This document shows positions 28,947-37,387 of a DNA stretch of 64,000 nt, one piece after another. The translations under genes and the position numbers were made by a program. The DNA is from CAZMGV01 sp964621525 [NCBI: uncultured bacterium] (lineage in GTDB: Bacteria > JAGRBM01), in assembly GCA_964621525.1 (NCBI GenBank), contig CAZUMS010000016.1:1-64000 (forward strand), in the 5' to 3' direction. The notes under the pieces are model-generated. The model saw only the letters and a program-made list of their open reading frames with translations. It ran no database searches and was not told the origin of the DNA. Position 1 is the stretch's first letter. Every line of letters starts with the position of its first letter.

Positions 28947-30116
28947 CTACCCCTTCACCGTCCTGCCCCGGACGATCGCTGCGTCTCCGAACCGGGCCCT
29001 GAGCTCGTCGATGGTGCGGTCCAGTTTTGCGGGCCGCTGGTCGGGCTTGCGTTCGTCGAAAAGCGACGCCTGACGCACGGGGCGTTCGCCAAGACCGCTG
29101 CAGGTGACGCCGACGAGCCTGACGGGGCGGGATTTCGGCCAGTTGGCCCGGAACAGCTCCCACGCCTTTTTCGTGATCGTGTCGTCGGAGTCGGTGGGGT
29201 CATCGAGCGACTCCGCCCGGGTGATGGTCCGGAAGCGGCCGTCCCGGATCTTCACCGTAACGGTCCGCGCTTTCGTGCCGTGGTGGCGGAGCCGGGAGCC
29301 CACGTCCTCGGCCAGTCCGGCGATGACCCGTTCCACTTCGCGCATGTCACGGACGTCTTTTTCGAAGGTCGTCTCGCGACCCATCGACTTGGCCTCCTGG
29401 TCCGGTACCAGCTCCGCCGAGCCCCGCCCGAGACCCTTTTCGTGGATCCATGGACCGAGCGAGCCCAGTTTCCGTTCGAGCTCGGCCGGGTCCCGGCGGG
29501 CGGCGTCGCCAAGCGTGAAGATTTTCTCCGCGTGAAGCCGGGCCGCCGAGGCAGGACCCACGCCGGGCAGCATCTCGACGGCCAGCGGCCCCATGAACAG
29601 GGATTCGGAACCGGCGGGAATCCAGAGCAGGCCATTGGGCTTCGCGAGCCCGGAGGCGATCTTCGCCACCGTGCGGTTCGTGCCGAGCCCTACGGAGACG
29701 ACCAGTTTCGTCGCCTCGTAGACGGCGTTCCGGACCCGGTGCGCCGCCTCGAGCGGCGGCCCGTAGAGCCCCTCGCAGCCGGTGAGGTCGAGGTACGCCT
29801 CGTCGATGGATACCTGCTCGATCACCGGAGCGTATTTTTCGATGACGGCGAACACCTTGTGCGACCATTCGGAATAGGCGCTCCGGTGGCCGTCGAGCAC
29901 GATGGCCTCCGGACACAGTTCCATCGCCTGCCGCATGGGCATGGCCGAACGGCACCCGAAGCGCCGGGTTTCATAGGAAGCGGCTGCGACGACCGAGCGG
30001 GCGGACTTGCCGCCCACCAGCACCGGCTTGCCGTTCAGGGAAGGGTCGAGAAGCCGCTCGACCGCCACGAAGAAGGCGTCGAGGTCCACATGGGCGATAA
30101 GCGGCGGCGGGGACAT
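28947..30116 (-). CDS. dinB: DNA polymerase IV (Y family)
   Basis: 389 residues. Catalytic DLDAFF (Asp11, Asp13), VSIDEAYLDLTG with the acidic pair, the helix-hairpin-helix LPGVGPASAARL, and a little-finger domain. A beta-clamp motif RQASLF lies at residues 348-353, with about 36 further residues after it, which is unusual because the motif is often terminal. Starts 16 bp after the lexA stop, so the two form a lexA-dinB SOS operon. Performs error-prone translesion synthesis. Confidence 0.96.
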   Translation of the reverse strand: MSPPPLIAHVDLDAFFVAVERLLDPSLNGKPVLVGGKSARSVVAAASYETRRFGCRSAMPMRQAMELCPEAIVLDGHRSAYSEWSHKVFAVIEKYAPVIEQVSIDEAYLDLTGCEGLYGPPLEAAHRVRNAVYEATKLVVSVGLGTNRTVAKIASGLAKPNGLLWIPAGSESLFMGPLAVEMLPGVGPASAARLHAEKIFTLGDAARRDPAELERKLGSLGPWIHEKGLGRGSAELVPDQEAKSMGRETTFEKDVRDMREVERVIAGLAEDVGSRLRHHGTKARTVTVKIRDGRFRTITRAESLDDPTDSDDTITKKAWELFRANWPKSRPVRLVGVTCSGLGERPVRQASLFDERKPDQRPAKLDRTIDELRARFGDAAIVRGRTVKG

Positions 30117-30132
30117 GGGGACTCAGTGCCCC

Positions 30133-30738
30133 TCAGCGGTACTTGCGCAGTACTCCGACGACAACGCCCTGGATCTCGCACTCCTCGGCATTCACCCGGA
30201 TCGGGTCCATGCGGTGGTTGGCGGGCTCGAGGCGGATCACCGACTGGCCTTCGCGGTAGAAGCGCTTCAGCGTCACCTGATCGCCGCGGATGAGGGCGAC
30301 GACGGTTTCACCCTGGACGGCGACCTCCGATTTCCGGCAGATCACATAGTCGCCGCTCATGATGCCGTCCTCGATCATCGAGTCGCCGCGCACCTTGAGG
30401 ACGAAATGGTCGCCACGGCCGAGAAGATCTGCCGGGACGCTCACCTTTTCCTGCTGCTCGACGGCCTGGATCGGAAGACCCGCGGCCACGATGCCGAGCA
30501 GCGGCAGGGCGACGGCCTTGGGCACTTCGGGCCGGTCCAGCAGCTCGATCGAGCGGTTGTGGTTCCAGGATTTCGTGAGGTAGCCCTTGCGCTGAAGCGC
30601 TTCCACGTGCTGCTGCACGGTGGACAGGGCGTGGATCCCGAGAATCCCGGCTATCTCCTTGTAACTGGGGGGATAGCCGTTCTCACGGGAGAGCCGTTCA
30701 ACAATATCGAGGACTTCTTTCTGGCGTTTGGTCAGCAT
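30133..30738 (-). CDS. lexA: LexA repressor
   Basis: 201 residues. N-terminal winged helix (MLTKRQKEVLDIVERL…SYKEIAGILGI), self-cleavage site Ala86-Gly87 (GIVAAG), catalytic Ser120 (RGDSMIEDG) and Lys157 (TLKRF). Represses the SOS regulon and is cleaved with RecA filaments. The start codon lies only nine bases after a perfect -10 box with no ribosome site, so the message is probably leaderless. Its own promoter holds a CGTA…TACG dyad, the likely self-operator. Cotranscribed with dinB. Confidence 0.96.
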   Translation of the reverse strand: MLTKRQKEVLDIVERLSRENGYPPSYKEIAGILGIHALSTVQQHVEALQRKGYLTKSWNHNRSIELLDRPEVPKAVALPLLGIVAAGLPIQAVEQQEKVSVPADLLGRGDHFVLKVRGDSMIEDGIMSGDYVICRKSEVAVQGETVVALIRGDQVTLKRFYREGQSVIRLEPANHRMDPIRVNAEECEIQGVVVGVLRKYR

Positions 30739-30775
30739 ACGTACTATATTATACGTATATTTCCCGAAAGGACAA
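30738..30775 (-). promoter_or_regulatory. lexA promoter, leaderless, with candidate LexA box
   Basis: Minus strand: -35 TTGTCC (30775-30770), 16-bp spacer, -10 TATAAT (30753-30748). The expected start point is 0-3 bases before the lexA ATG at 30738. A dyad ATACGTA-N8-TACGTAT spans the -10. The 10-mer ATATACGTAT also occurs upstream of the radical SAM gene at 54333. The classical CTGT-N8-ACAG and CGAAC-N4-GTTCG boxes are absent. Confidence 0.6.
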
Positions 30776-30856
30776 GACCACGCCTAACTTATTGTTTTCT
30801 CTATGATATTCAGGGCCTCGTTCTGGTAACTACTGGCCCGGCCCCCATTGCCCGGC

Positions 30857-31459
30857 TTACTTTGAAAGCGCCTTCTCCAGGATGCACATCCGGTCGTTAC
30901 CCCAGAAAAGCCGCCCATCATAAACAAAGGTCGGCGCACCGAATGCCCCGGCCTTGATCGCCTCGTCGGTCACAGCCTTCAGCCGGTCCTTGATCCCGGG
31001 GGTCTCGGCGGCGGCGAGGAGCTTCGCCGCATCGAGGCCCGCCGCCTCGCACGCGCCCGTGATGACGGCAGGGTCTTCCGGCTTGCCGCTCCGGCCCCAG
31101 AGTCGCTCGTAAAGTTCCAGCGCGAGCTTCGGAACAGCCTCCGGTTTTTCCACCGACGCCGCCGTGAGAATGCGCTCGTACTTGAGCGAATTGAACGGGA
31201 ACTGCCCCGACGGAAAGCCGAGCTTCACGCCGTAGTAGTCGGCCCAGTCCTGCACGTCGCGCATGAGCCACTGGACCTTGGGCGGCACGTTGTTCATGAG
31301 CGGCGGCTTGTTGCCCGTCGCCTGCATGACGCCTCCGAGGAAAAACGGCTTCCAGTTGCACACGGCCCCCGTGCGTTTTTCCAGCCCCGCGATCTGCGTC
31401 GCCGCCAGATACGAATAGGGGCTCACGATGTCGAAATAGAAATCGAAACTCTTGCTCAT
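30857..31459 (-). CDS. 2-hydroxychromene-2-carboxylate isomerase/DsbA-family protein
   Basis: 200 residues, thioredoxin-fold kappa-class GST-like. FYFDIVSPYSYLA supplies the catalytic Ser13 of HCCA isomerases in place of the DsbA Cys pair. The C-terminal GAFGAPTFVYDGRLFWGNDR is the family signature. HCCA isomerase (NahD) acts in naphthalene-type degradation; many homologues have other glutathione-linked roles. It stands alone, 118 bp upstream of lexA and 58 bp from the ROK gene. Confidence 0.9.
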   Translation of the reverse strand: MSKSFDFYFDIVSPYSYLAATQIAGLEKRTGAVCNWKPFFLGGVMQATGNKPPLMNNVPPKVQWLMRDVQDWADYYGVKLGFPSGQFPFNSLKYERILTAASVEKPEAVPKLALELYERLWGRSGKPEDPAVITGACEAAGLDAAKLLAAAETPGIKDRLKAVTDEAIKAGAFGAPTFVYDGRLFWGNDRMCILEKALSK

Positions 31460-31517
31460 GACCGGTCACTCCCGCAGGCGGAAGCCTGTCACACCCCGCG
31501 GGGGATGGGTAGCGGAA

Positions 31518-32510
31518 TTACCGGAACTGCCACGCCAGCCGCGCCGCGCCGGCGAGGGCGGCGTCGTCGCCCAGCTTCGCCTTGAGGAGCCTGGCCCGGC
31601 TGCCGGGGTACCGGAAGCTGCGGGCCTTCATCGTTGCTTCGGCCTGCCTTGCAAAGAGCGGCCAGGCGCGGGCGATCTTGCCGCCGATCACGATCCGGTC
31701 CACGGAGAACCCCATGACGAGGGCCGAGAGCAGCGCCCCCAGTGCCTGGGCAAGCCGGTTCCACGCCTCGCGCGCCGCAGGGTCGCCGCCGCGGGCGGCC
31801 CGGGCGATGAGTTCCGCGGTGATCTTGTCCGGCGGGACGTTCGCCGCAAGACTCGAGTGGATCCCCGAACGGACGGCCTCGAAGTAGCTCGCCGTGACGC
31901 CGGTGCCGGAGGCGATCGTCTCGTAGCAGCCGGTCTGCCCGCAGTTGCAGAGCCGTCCGTCCGGATCGTAAAGCCAGTGTCCGAATTCGCCCGCCATCCC
32001 TGACGGGCCGTTGAACAGGCGGCCGCCGATAACAAGTGCGCCACCGAGCCCCGTCCCCATGAACACGCCGGCAAGCGTGTCCGTCCCCTTCGCGGCGCCG
32101 AGCCACTGCTCGCCGAGCAGCGCGCAGTCGGCGTCGTTGGCAACCGCGACCGGGAACCCGAGCGCACGGCCGAGATCCTTCCCCAGTTCCAGATTCCGCC
32201 ACCGGTGAAACTGCGGACATTGCGTCACGAGTCCGCGGTGGGCATCGACGCCGCCGGCGATGGCGACGGCTCCGCCCCGGAGCCGGTCCACCGGGACTCC
32301 GGTTCCGGCACAGGCTTCCCGCACGAGATCCGCCAGTGCCGGAGCGACCGCCCGGGGAAATTCCAGGACACGGGAGGAGCGCTCCACGCGGGCCAGCACC
32401 TCTCCGCCGGGCCCCATTACGGCCGCCCGCATGTTGGTGCCGCCCACGTCCAGCGCAACTACGGCCGGGATGGCTCTTTTTGCGGCAGTTTTCTTCACGC
32501 GGTTTTTCAT
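31518..32510 (-). CDS. ROK-family sugar kinase (glucokinase-like)
   Basis: 330 residues. ATP-binding DVGGTN at 21-26, catalytic Asp in VANDADCALLGE, the ROK zinc site (GEFGHW…CNCGQTGCYETIASG) complete with His and three Cys. No N-terminal HTH, so an enzyme and not a repressor. Probably phosphorylates glucose or another hexose. Divergent from the first PilT-like gene with a 67-bp intergenic region. Confidence 0.9.
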   Translation of the reverse strand: MKNRVKKTAAKRAIPAVVALDVGGTNMRAAVMGPGGEVLARVERSSRVLEFPRAVAPALADLVREACAGTGVPVDRLRGGAVAIAGGVDAHRGLVTQCPQFHRWRNLELGKDLGRALGFPVAVANDADCALLGEQWLGAAKGTDTLAGVFMGTGLGGALVIGGRLFNGPSGMAGEFGHWLYDPDGRLCNCGQTGCYETIASGTGVTASYFEAVRSGIHSSLAANVPPDKITAELIARAARGGDPAAREAWNRLAQALGALLSALVMGFSVDRIVIGGKIARAWPLFARQAEATMKARSFRYPGSRARLLKAKLGDDAALAGAARLAWQFR

Positions 32511-32577
32511 TGCCGTTGGTCCGTTCGCGGTTCAAACTTCCGCGACCAGAATCAGATCCGGGGAGCTTTGGGACTTT

Positions 32578-33756
32578 ATGGCCAAGATCGACATGTTTCT
32601 CAAGAAAACGGTGGAGATGTATGCGAGCGACCTCCACATTTCCGTCGGCGCGCCGCCTGTCGTACGCCAGTTCGGCCAGCTGAAGCGGTTCAAATTTGCC
32701 GACCTCACGGCAGCCCAGACCAAGGCGCTGCTCTACGAAATCCTGACGCCCGACCAGCTGAAGGTTTTCGAGGAAGAGTACGAGATCGACTTCGCCTACG
32801 ACATCCCCGGCCTCGCCCGGTTCCGCTCCAACGCGTTCACCCAGCGCAAGGGGATCGACCTCTGCTTCCGGACGGTCCGCACGAACCTGGGCTCGTTCGA
32901 GCAGCTCGGCATCCCCGAGGTCATGAAGAAAGTCAGCGAGAACCACCAGGGGCTCGTGCTCATCACGGGGGGCGCGGGCACCGGCAAGTCGACGACGCTC
33001 GCCGCGCTCGTGGACTACATCAACACGACACGGGCGCACCATGTCCTCACGGTCGAGGACCCCATCGAGTACGTCCACCCGATCAAGAAGGGCGCCGTGA
33101 ACCAGCGCCAGCTGGGCATGCATACGAAATCGTACGGCAACTCGCTGAAAGCGGCCCTCCGCGAGAACCCCGACGTCATCATGGTCGGCGAGCTCCGGGA
33201 CCTCGACACGATCTCGCTGGCGATCAGCGCCTCCGAAACGGGCCATCTCGTCATCGGCTCGATGAACACGTCCTCCGCCCACAAGACCGTGGACAAGATC
33301 ATCGACAGCTACCCGGCCGGGCAGCAGAACCAGATCCGGGCGATGCTCGGCGAATCGCTGAAGGCGGTTTTCACTCAGCGCCTGATTCCGCGTGCGGACG
33401 GCATGGGCATGGCGCTGGCCTACGAACTCCTGCTCGGCAGCATCCAGCTCGCCAACCTCATCAAGGACGGAAAGACCTTCCAGATCCCCAATCTCATGCA
33501 GACGGGCAAGAGCCGCGGCATGCGGATGATCGACGATTCGCTCATGGAACTGCTGAAGGCGGGCCGGATCACCCCCGAAGCCGCCGTAAAGAACGCGTCG
33601 AACCCCAAGCTGTTCGCCCAGTTTGCGCCGCAGGCCGCGGCGGCAGCTGCGGCGGAGGGGGACCCGCAGGCCGCCTCCCAGCCGGGAGGCAAACCCGGCG
33701 CCCCGGCTGCACCCGGCCAGCAGCCCCGACCGCCCCTGAAACCGGCGGGCCGCTGA
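32578..33756 (+). CDS. PilT-like ATPase with degenerate His box
   Basis: 392 residues from the ATG at 32578. Type IV pilus retraction-ATPase family: Walker A GGAGTGKST (131-139), Asp box VEDPIEY, Walker B region PDVIMVGELRD (Glu205). In the His box the consensus GTLHT reads GSMNT, so the conserved His is Asn230. The C-terminus after about residue 340 is a low-complexity Ala/Pro/Gln tail. Directly followed (36 bp) by a canonical paralogue. Probably a PilU-like accessory motor or a regulator that assembles with the second protein. Confidence 0.88.
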   Translation: MAKIDMFLKKTVEMYASDLHISVGAPPVVRQFGQLKRFKFADLTAAQTKALLYEILTPDQLKVFEEEYEIDFAYDIPGLARFRSNAFTQRKGIDLCFRTVRTNLGSFEQLGIPEVMKKVSENHQGLVLITGGAGTGKSTTLAALVDYINTTRAHHVLTVEDPIEYVHPIKKGAVNQRQLGMHTKSYGNSLKAALRENPDVIMVGELRDLDTISLAISASETGHLVIGSMNTSSAHKTVDKIIDSYPAGQQNQIRAMLGESLKAVFTQRLIPRADGMGMALAYELLLGSIQLANLIKDGKTFQIPNLMQTGKSRGMRMIDDSLMELLKAGRITPEAAVKNASNPKLFAQFAPQAAAAAAAEGDPQAASQPGGKPGAPAAPGQQPRPPLKPAGR

Positions 33757-33792
33757 CCGGCCTCGGACGCATCCAATTCCGGAGAGAGCTTC

Positions 33793-34887
33793 ATGCCCAA
33801 CCAGATCGACACCCTGCTCAAGATCATGATCGAGAAAAACGGCTCGGACCTGCACATGTTCATCGGCAAGCCGCCGATGCTCAGGCTCCGGGGCGATCTT
33901 GTTCCCATCGAGGGCCAGCCGGTCCTCACGGCCGAGGTCGCGGAAGCGGTCCTGACGGAGTTTCTCACCCCGCCGCAGAAGGAGCAGATCAAGAACTATC
34001 TGGACCTGGACTGCGCCTATGAACTGCCGGACGGCAGCGCCCGCTTCCGCGTGAACCTGCTGAACCAGCAGCGGGGCATCGGCGGAGTGCTCCGGATCAT
34101 CCCCACAAAAATCCTGACGCTCGACCAGCTCAACATGCCGCCCATCGTCCGGAAAATCTCCGACTACACCCGGGGCATGGTGCTCGTGACGGGACCCACG
34201 GGATCGGGCAAGTCGACGACGCTTGCCGCCATGATCGACTACATCAACGACACCCGCGAGGCGCACATCATCACGATCGAGGACCCGCTCGAGTTCGTCC
34301 ATCCGATCAAGAAGTGCATCATCACCCAGCGCGAGGTGAAGTCGCACACGAAGTCGTTCGCCGCCGCCCTCAAGATGGCGGCCCGCGAAGACCCGGACAT
34401 CATCCTTGTCGGCGAAATGCGCGACCTCGAGACGATCCGGCTGGCGCTCGCCGCCGCCGAACTGGGCATCCTCGTGTTCGGCACCCTGCACACGAACTCC
34501 GCCGCCAAGACCGTGGACCGCATCATCGACGCATTCCCGGCCGACGAGCAGCCGCAGGTGCGCGTCATGCTGGCCGATTCGCTCAAAGCCGTGATCGCGC
34601 AGCAGCTCTGCAAAACCGCCGACGGCAAGGGACGCTGCGCTGCCAACGAGGTGCTCGTGGCGACCTCCGCCCTGGGCAACCTGATCCGCGAAGGCAAGAT
34701 CAACATGATCAACTCGACGATCCAGACCGGCGCGGGTCTCGGCATGCAGACCATGGACCAGGCGCTGATGAAATACGTGCAGGAAGGGAAGATCACGCCG
34801 ATGGCCGCCTACGAGAAGGCCATCGACAAGGAGATCTTCGTCAAGCACATCAAGGATTCGGGCGGCGAAGCCCCGGCCGAGCACTGA
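33793..34887 (+). CDS. Twitching motility ATPase PilT/PilU type
   Basis: 364 residues with all family motifs: Walker A GPTGSGKST (134-142), Asp box IEDPLEF, Walker B DPDIILVGEMRD, His box GILVFGTLHTNSA (His233). Powers pilus retraction at the cytoplasmic base of type IV pili. A Shine-Dalgarno GGAGAG precedes the ATG. Lies downstream of a diverged paralogue and three bases before the glycerate kinase gene. No pilin or pilB gene is in the window. Confidence 0.93.
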   Translation: MPNQIDTLLKIMIEKNGSDLHMFIGKPPMLRLRGDLVPIEGQPVLTAEVAEAVLTEFLTPPQKEQIKNYLDLDCAYELPDGSARFRVNLLNQQRGIGGVLRIIPTKILTLDQLNMPPIVRKISDYTRGMVLVTGPTGSGKSTTLAAMIDYINDTREAHIITIEDPLEFVHPIKKCIITQREVKSHTKSFAAALKMAAREDPDIILVGEMRDLETIRLALAAAELGILVFGTLHTNSAAKTVDRIIDAFPADEQPQVRVMLADSLKAVIAQQLCKTADGKGRCAANEVLVATSALGNLIREGKINMINSTIQTGAGLGMQTMDQALMKYVQEGKITPMAAYEKAIDKEIFVKHIKDSGGEAPAEH

Positions 34888-34890
34888 GGC

Positions 34891-36240
34891 GTGGACGATA
34901 CTTCCGCCGCCCATCTGGACGGCCTGAAAGCCCGCGCCGTCAAGGCGTTCCGGGCGGCGCTTGATGCCCTGAGTCCGGACCGCCTCGTCCGGGAAGCCCT
35001 CTCGCTCGAAGGAAAATTCCGCAACCAGTACGATCTCGTCGAACTGATGGATAGCGAAGGGCCGGTGGACGTGTTCGCCTGCGGCAAGGCGGCTCCGGCC
35101 ATGACGCAAGCGGCGCTCCGCATTCTGAAGAAACGCGCCGGACGGGTGCTCTGCATCGCTTCTTCCCCAAGGCCCGCAAAATTTCCGGCGGAAGCCGAAT
35201 GGCTGGAGAGCGAGCATCCGCTTCCGGGGCCGCTGGCGGAGAAGGCCGGACGGCGGGCCCTCGACTGGATGGCCGCCGCATCGCCGGACGGGAGCGTGAA
35301 ACTGCTCGCCCTGCTTTCGGGCGGCACGAGCGCCCTGCTCGGCGCCCCGGCGGCGGGCCTCTCCGGAGCGGACCTCGCCGCCGCCACGAATCTCCTGCTC
35401 AACTCCGGCATGACGATCCGCGGGATCAACACCGTGCGCAAGCACCTCTGCCCGGCACTGGGGGGCGGCCTGTTGCGGGCGCTGCCCCCGGACGCCGAAC
35501 CGCTGGTGCTGCTCCTTTCGGACGTCCCCGGCAACGACCTGACGACGATCGGATCCGGTCCGCTGATCCCGGACCCGTCGACAGCCGAAGAAGCCCTGGA
35601 GTTCATCCGCGAGTACGGACTCGAAGACCGGTTCCCGGCCCCGGCAAAAAGTCTCCTGACCGGCACGGAATCGTCACCGCCCGCCGTGACCCTGAAGCCG
35701 GGCGAGCGGCCGACGCCGAGGCATCTCGTCCTTGCGGACAACACGGAACTGATCCGGGAAGTGGAACGGCAGTTCCGGGACGCGCGCTACACCAGGGTCA
35801 TCGGCCTGAACGAGCAGATGCCGGCCGCAGACGCCCTGCGGCTGCATCTCGCCGAAATCTCCCGTATCCGGGAAGAGGTCCGGGAGGGCCTCACGGTACT
35901 GGTCTCGGGAGGGGAGCTGGCGACGAAAGTCACTGGCGGCGGACTCGGGGGGCGCAACACCCACTATGCGCTGGCCTTTCTTTCGGAGGCACGGCGGTTG
36001 CGGCTTGGTCCGTGGGTGCTACTCTCCGCCGGGTCCGACGGCCGGGACGGCCCGGCACCGGCGGCCGGGGCGGTTACCTGCTCCCGGTCGGCGGCACGGG
36101 CGGAGTCGATGGGTCTCGACCCCGTCCGTTATCTGGAACGGTCCGACAGCTGCGCCTTCTTCGAAAAGCTGGGCGAGCTCGTCGTCACCGGTCCCACGGG
36201 AAACAATCTGAACGATATCAGGATGGTGCTCCTTGCGTAA
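34891..36240 (+). CDS. Glycerate 2-kinase (GckA/MOFRL family)
   Basis: 449 residues. N-terminal DUF4147-type domain (ACGKAAPAM, LLALLSGGTSALLGAPA) and C-terminal MOFRL domain (GGGLGGRNTHYALAFL, SAGSDGRDGPAPAAGA). Makes 2-phosphoglycerate from glycerate and ATP, linking glyoxylate/serine-type metabolism to glycolysis. GTG start three bases after the pilT stop with GAGG just upstream, so it may be cotranscribed with the pilT genes. The 3' end overlaps the next gene by 8 bp. Confidence 0.9.
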   Translation: MDDTSAAHLDGLKARAVKAFRAALDALSPDRLVREALSLEGKFRNQYDLVELMDSEGPVDVFACGKAAPAMTQAALRILKKRAGRVLCIASSPRPAKFPAEAEWLESEHPLPGPLAEKAGRRALDWMAAASPDGSVKLLALLSGGTSALLGAPAAGLSGADLAAATNLLLNSGMTIRGINTVRKHLCPALGGGLLRALPPDAEPLVLLLSDVPGNDLTTIGSGPLIPDPSTAEEALEFIREYGLEDRFPAPAKSLLTGTESSPPAVTLKPGERPTPRHLVLADNTELIREVERQFRDARYTRVIGLNEQMPAADALRLHLAEISRIREEVREGLTVLVSGGELATKVTGGGLGGRNTHYALAFLSEARRLRLGPWVLLSAGSDGRDGPAPAAGAVTCSRSAARAESMGLDPVRYLERSDSCAFFEKLGELVVTGPTGNNLNDIRMVLLA

Positions 36241-37387
36241 GCTGCTTCTGGGTCTCTTGCTGGCAACGATGGTCACGGGGGGATGCGCCTCCGCCTACCG
36301 GGCGACGGCCGAAAACCAGTACGACTGGACGGACCGGTATCACGGCGTGGGCCGCCTGAAGGAAATGAAGCGCCGGGTGCTACCCATGCGCGAGGTCTCG
36401 GGTCTCGCCTGGGACGAGGCGGGCAAGGGACTCTGGCTCGTGAACGACGGACGCCGGCTCTCGCTGGCCTTCCTCAAGGATCCCCTGGGCGCGGACATGT
36501 TCGACGCTTCAGCCCAGGACCTCTCGAAATTCTCGCTGCCCAAGAGCCGCGAACACGCCTGGGCCGAGTGGCCCGACTTCGAGGCCGTCGCCGTAGAGCC
36601 GTCGCCCGAGGGCCCCCGGCTCTGGCTCGCCTCGGAACTGGAGCGGCAGGCCTGGCGCCTCGATGTTGAGAATAAAAAGGTGGATGAGGTCGTGAGCCTG
36701 CCGGTGCCCGTCGGCCAGGAAGGGACCCAGGTCGAATGCACCGGCGGGCCGTCCAACCGGTCCATCGAAGGCCTCGCGGTGACAAGGGCGGGCGAGAACC
36801 GCGTGTTCTATGTCGCCAACGAGCGGTGTCCGGCCGAAATCATCCGCAAGGAAGCAAAGCCCGACCGCCTCACCCGCATCACCCAGTCCCAGTTTGAACG
36901 GATGGTCACCGACTACATGCTGAAGCGGTGGATGCCCCCTGTGCAGCCGGAAGGCGGCAAAGCCCGCATCTCGCCCGGCGAGCGGCTGCTCTGCCCCGGC
37001 GTGCCGAGAGCGGAAGCCCTTGGCGGAGAGCAGACCTGCCGCACGGGCTCCATTACGGATCTGGTCTGGCAGCCGGAACCGAAGCGGCTGTGGGTTCTGC
37101 TCCGTCACTCCCGTCTTGTCGCCGCCGTGGACTGGTCCGACCAGCCCCGGATCGCCGGTCTGTGGAGTTTCCTCGGCAAGATCGACGAGATGGGAAGCTC
37201 GGTCCGGTTCGGCAACGCCGAGGGGCTCGCCATCCAGCCGCCCGATCCCGCCAACGGAGGCAAAGGTGCGCTGTACGTCGTTTCCGATCCCGGCGACAAC
37301 GTGGATTCGGAGCTGATCGGCTTCGAGCTGCCGGAGATCGAGAATTACGAGCCCGCCGCCAAAGGTGCCGCCGCGCCCCAGAAATAG
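36233..37387 (+). CDS. Lipoprotein, beta-propeller/esterase-like of phytase type suspected
   Basis: 384 residues, TTG start overlapping the end of the glycerate kinase gene. Lipobox VTGGC gives acylated Cys18. The body has repeated strand units (VSGLAWDEAGKGLWLVND, FEAVAVEPSPEGPRLWLASE, SIEGLAVTRAGENRVFYVAN, EGLAIQPPDP…ALYVVSDPG) that look like blades of a SdiA-regulated/phytase-like propeller. Two pairs of Cys may form disulfides. The enzymatic activity is not known. The 3' end overlaps mutY by 23 bp. Confidence 0.7.
   Translation: MRKLLLGLLLATMVTGGCASAYRATAENQYDWTDRYHGVGRLKEMKRRVLPMREVSGLAWDEAGKGLWLVNDGRRLSLAFLKDPLGADMFDASAQDLSKFSLPKSREHAWAEWPDFEAVAVEPSPEGPRLWLASELERQAWRLDVENKKVDEVVSLPVPVGQEGTQVECTGGPSNRSIEGLAVTRAGENRVFYVANERCPAEIIRKEAKPDRLTRITQSQFERMVTDYMLKRWMPPVQPEGGKARISPGERLLCPGVPRAEALGGEQTCRTGSITDLVWQPEPKRLWVLLRHSRLVAAVDWSDQPRIAGLWSFLGKIDEMGSSVRFGNAEGLAIQPPDPANGGKGALYVVSDPGDNVDSELIGFELPEIENYEPAAKGAAAPQK

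Noticed and set aside
30738-30775. Standard LexA boxes (CTGT-N8-ACAG, CGAAC-N4-GTTCG)
   Set aside because: Neither is present; only the CGTA…TACG dyad is seen, so the operator is proposed, not assigned.
31489-35445. Minus-strand frame of 1318 codons
   Set aside because: Runs opposite both pilT genes and through the ROK kinase in another frame; Arg/Gly/Asp/Val-rich shadow of high-GC3 genes.
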